Source of the DNA: Candidatus Stahliibacteriota bacterium
GTDB lineage: Bacteria > Hydrothermota > UBA3072
DNA length: 42,453 nucleotides
Reading direction: 5' to 3'
Assembly: GCA_004377355.1 (NCBI GenBank)
Contig: SOIB01000103.1
Span: 1 to 42,453, forward strand
Shown: piece after piece, positions 41,433 to 42,453 of the stretch
How positions within the stretch are numbered: the first letter of the stretch is position 1
Layout: each line of letters starts with the position of its first letter
Program-made: the position numbers and the translations under genes
The notes under the pieces: generated by a model
What the model was told of the DNA's origin: nothing
Seen by the model: the letters and a program-made list of their open reading frames with translations, nothing else
Database searches by the model: none

Positions 41433-42453
41433 ATGAAGAAACTACTGTTTGTAATGGTCCTAGCACTACTCGTATCTTTCCCACTACATGCAGTTGAAGT
41501 AACCTGGGGAGGATTGTTCTACAACTATGCATTTTGGTGGATGAATGCTGATTTTGACTCAAATGTTCCAGCTGAGGGAACTGATGGTGATATGCATTAC
41601 TATATGCATGCCGATATTAATGCAACAGCGGATTTTGGTGACGGTGTAACTGCTTTTGTGAAGCTTGGTGACTGGGGTAACTATGGTAAGCATCCGATAA
41701 CAGGAGTAGGACCACTTGGAACACTAGGAATGGCTGTACACATAATGGCAGCATATATAAGTGCACAGAATCTCTTTGATAGCCCTATCGGAATTACTGC
41801 AGGTATAATACCCGTGACTTATGATGATATAGCCAATGACGGTGGAGAGGATGGTTTCACGGGTATAAAACTCAACGTGGCTACTGATATGTTAGACATC
41901 GATCTCTTTTCTTACAGGTGTGTGGAAAGGGGTGGTATGGGTTATATGATGATGGGAACGATGTTAACACCTCCACCCGATATAGATCTTCATGGTGTAT
42001 GGGCTACTGTGAAGCTGCCAGATGTTAATATTGAGATCAATGGTTTTGGATTCCTCAGACCAGAAGGCGACGATAAGCCTATGTGGGTTGGAGTTCGTTC
42101 TACCGGCTCACCTATAGAGGGTCTATCATATGTGGGTGATTTTGCAATGATGATGGGATCTGATGAGACTACAGATCCAGCTGTTGACTATTCTGGCATG
42201 TATTTCTCAGCAAGAGCTAGTTATGTATTTGATCCTGTTACCTTTGGTGGTGGTTACTACTCATTCTCAGGAGACGATGCTACGACTGCGGAAAATGAAG
42301 ACTACCAAGCTCCAACATTAGGGACATATGCCAATGGTTACTATAAGGGATGGCCAGGATTCGGTACTGCATACACCCTATGGAGTCCTTATGGATTTAA
42401 TCTCGTACTTCCAGGTATAAATCTCAATGTGATCAATGGAAATATTGGCTTTA
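41433..42453 (+). CDS. Porin-like outer-membrane beta-barrel protein (3' end outside window)
   Basis: Open to the window edge, so missing from the ORF track; 340 codons are visible. The signal peptide MKKLLFVMVLALLVSFPLHA is followed by alternating polar/aromatic strands such as TWGGLFYNYAFWWMNADF and ARASYVFDPVTFGGGYYSF, typical of a beta barrel. DINATADFGDGVTAFVKLG and FDSPIGITAGIIPVTYDDIA resemble strand-loop units of phosphate- or alginate-porin-like families. Substrate is unknown. AAAAGGAGG precedes the ATG. As the last gene after NSS transporter and secreted cyclase, it probably provides the outer-membrane pore of the same uptake route. Confidence 0.8.
   Translation, partial: MKKLLFVMVLALLVSFPLHAVEVTWGGLFYNYAFWWMNADFDSNVPAEGTDGDMHYYMHADINATADFGDGVTAFVKLGDWGNYGKHPITGVGPLGTLGMAVHIMAAYISAQNLFDSPIGITAGIIPVTYDDIANDGGEDGFTGIKLNVATDMLDIDLFSYRCVERGGMGYMMMGTMLTPPPDIDLHGVWATVKLPDVNIEINGFGFLRPEGDDKPMWVGVRSTGSPIEGLSYVGDFAMMMGSDETTDPAVDYSGMYFSARASYVFDPVTFGGGYYSFSGDDATTAENEDYQAPTLGTYANGYYKGWPGFGTAYTLWSPYGFNLVLPGINLNVINGNIGF

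Overview
The window is an AT-rich, gene-dense chromosomal segment of a Gram-negative-type bacterium. An outer membrane is implied by a beta-barrel porin-like protein, a lipobox TPR protein, a Wzc-type tyrosine kinase and exported periplasmic proteins. The lipoprotein start CAYYNTFYNA, the pyrKDFE order and the AT-rich repeat-filled spacers recall uncultivated lineages such as WOR-3/Stahlbacteria or FCB-group relatives. That placement is inference from memory, not a search. No rRNA, tRNA, CRISPR array, transposase or phage gene was seen.

Layout. 1-396: repeat-rich spacer ending in the alr promoter. 397-1485: alanine racemase. 1521-9246 (minus): a GGDEF/AAA/TPR giant, a flippase-like membrane protein, a ThiD kinase and a HEAT-repeat protein. 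9654-13954 (plus): dihydrolipoamide dehydrogenase, an MmgE/PrpD protein, an NSS sodium symporter and its tiny partner protein. 14143-21865 (plus): RNase G, a TPR lipoprotein, pyrK-pyrD-pyrF-pyrE and a Wzz/BY-kinase, nearly all with overlapping ends; UDP-glucose dehydrogenase (minus) abuts it stop to stop. 23518-26183 (plus): purD and rarA, the latter with a disrupted start. 26221-28182 (minus): ECF sigma factor, zinc-finger anti-sigma and a PDZ protein that has lost the HtrA catalytic residues. 28662-30587: groES-groEL. 30656-34933 (minus): Tat-signal radical SAM protein, ABC exporter pair, an unknown membrane-anchored protein and a methyltransferase. 35176-37216: CaxA-type antiporter convergent with an M42 peptidase. 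37594-42453 (plus): homoserine dehydrogenase, a second NSS symporter with its tiny partner, a secreted cyclase-family protein and a porin cut by the window edge.

How the parts connect. The pyr operon makes UMP and ends in a BY-kinase that faces ugd, whose UDP-glucose substrate derives from UTP; BY-kinases are known to phosphorylate Ugd in other bacteria. The right end could be a complete import route: porin, periplasmic hydrolase, NSS symporter plus small subunit, then cytoplasmic amino-acid metabolism. The sigma/anti-sigma/pseudo-HtrA trio looks like an envelope-stress switch that may control itself.

Three patterns are most worth following. (1) Several sigma70-like promoters place the -10 box so close to the start codon that the mRNA should be leaderless (alr, GGDEF protein, lpd) or nearly so (amrS-like gene, purD). 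(2) A TTCTTTGCGTnCTTTGCGAG element lies 17-27 bp upstream of the -35 box at three of these promoters, in the same orientation each time. (3) Two genes (HEAT protein, rarA) have conserved coding sequence upstream of any ATG/GTG/TTG, suggesting a rare start codon, a frameshift or a sequence error.
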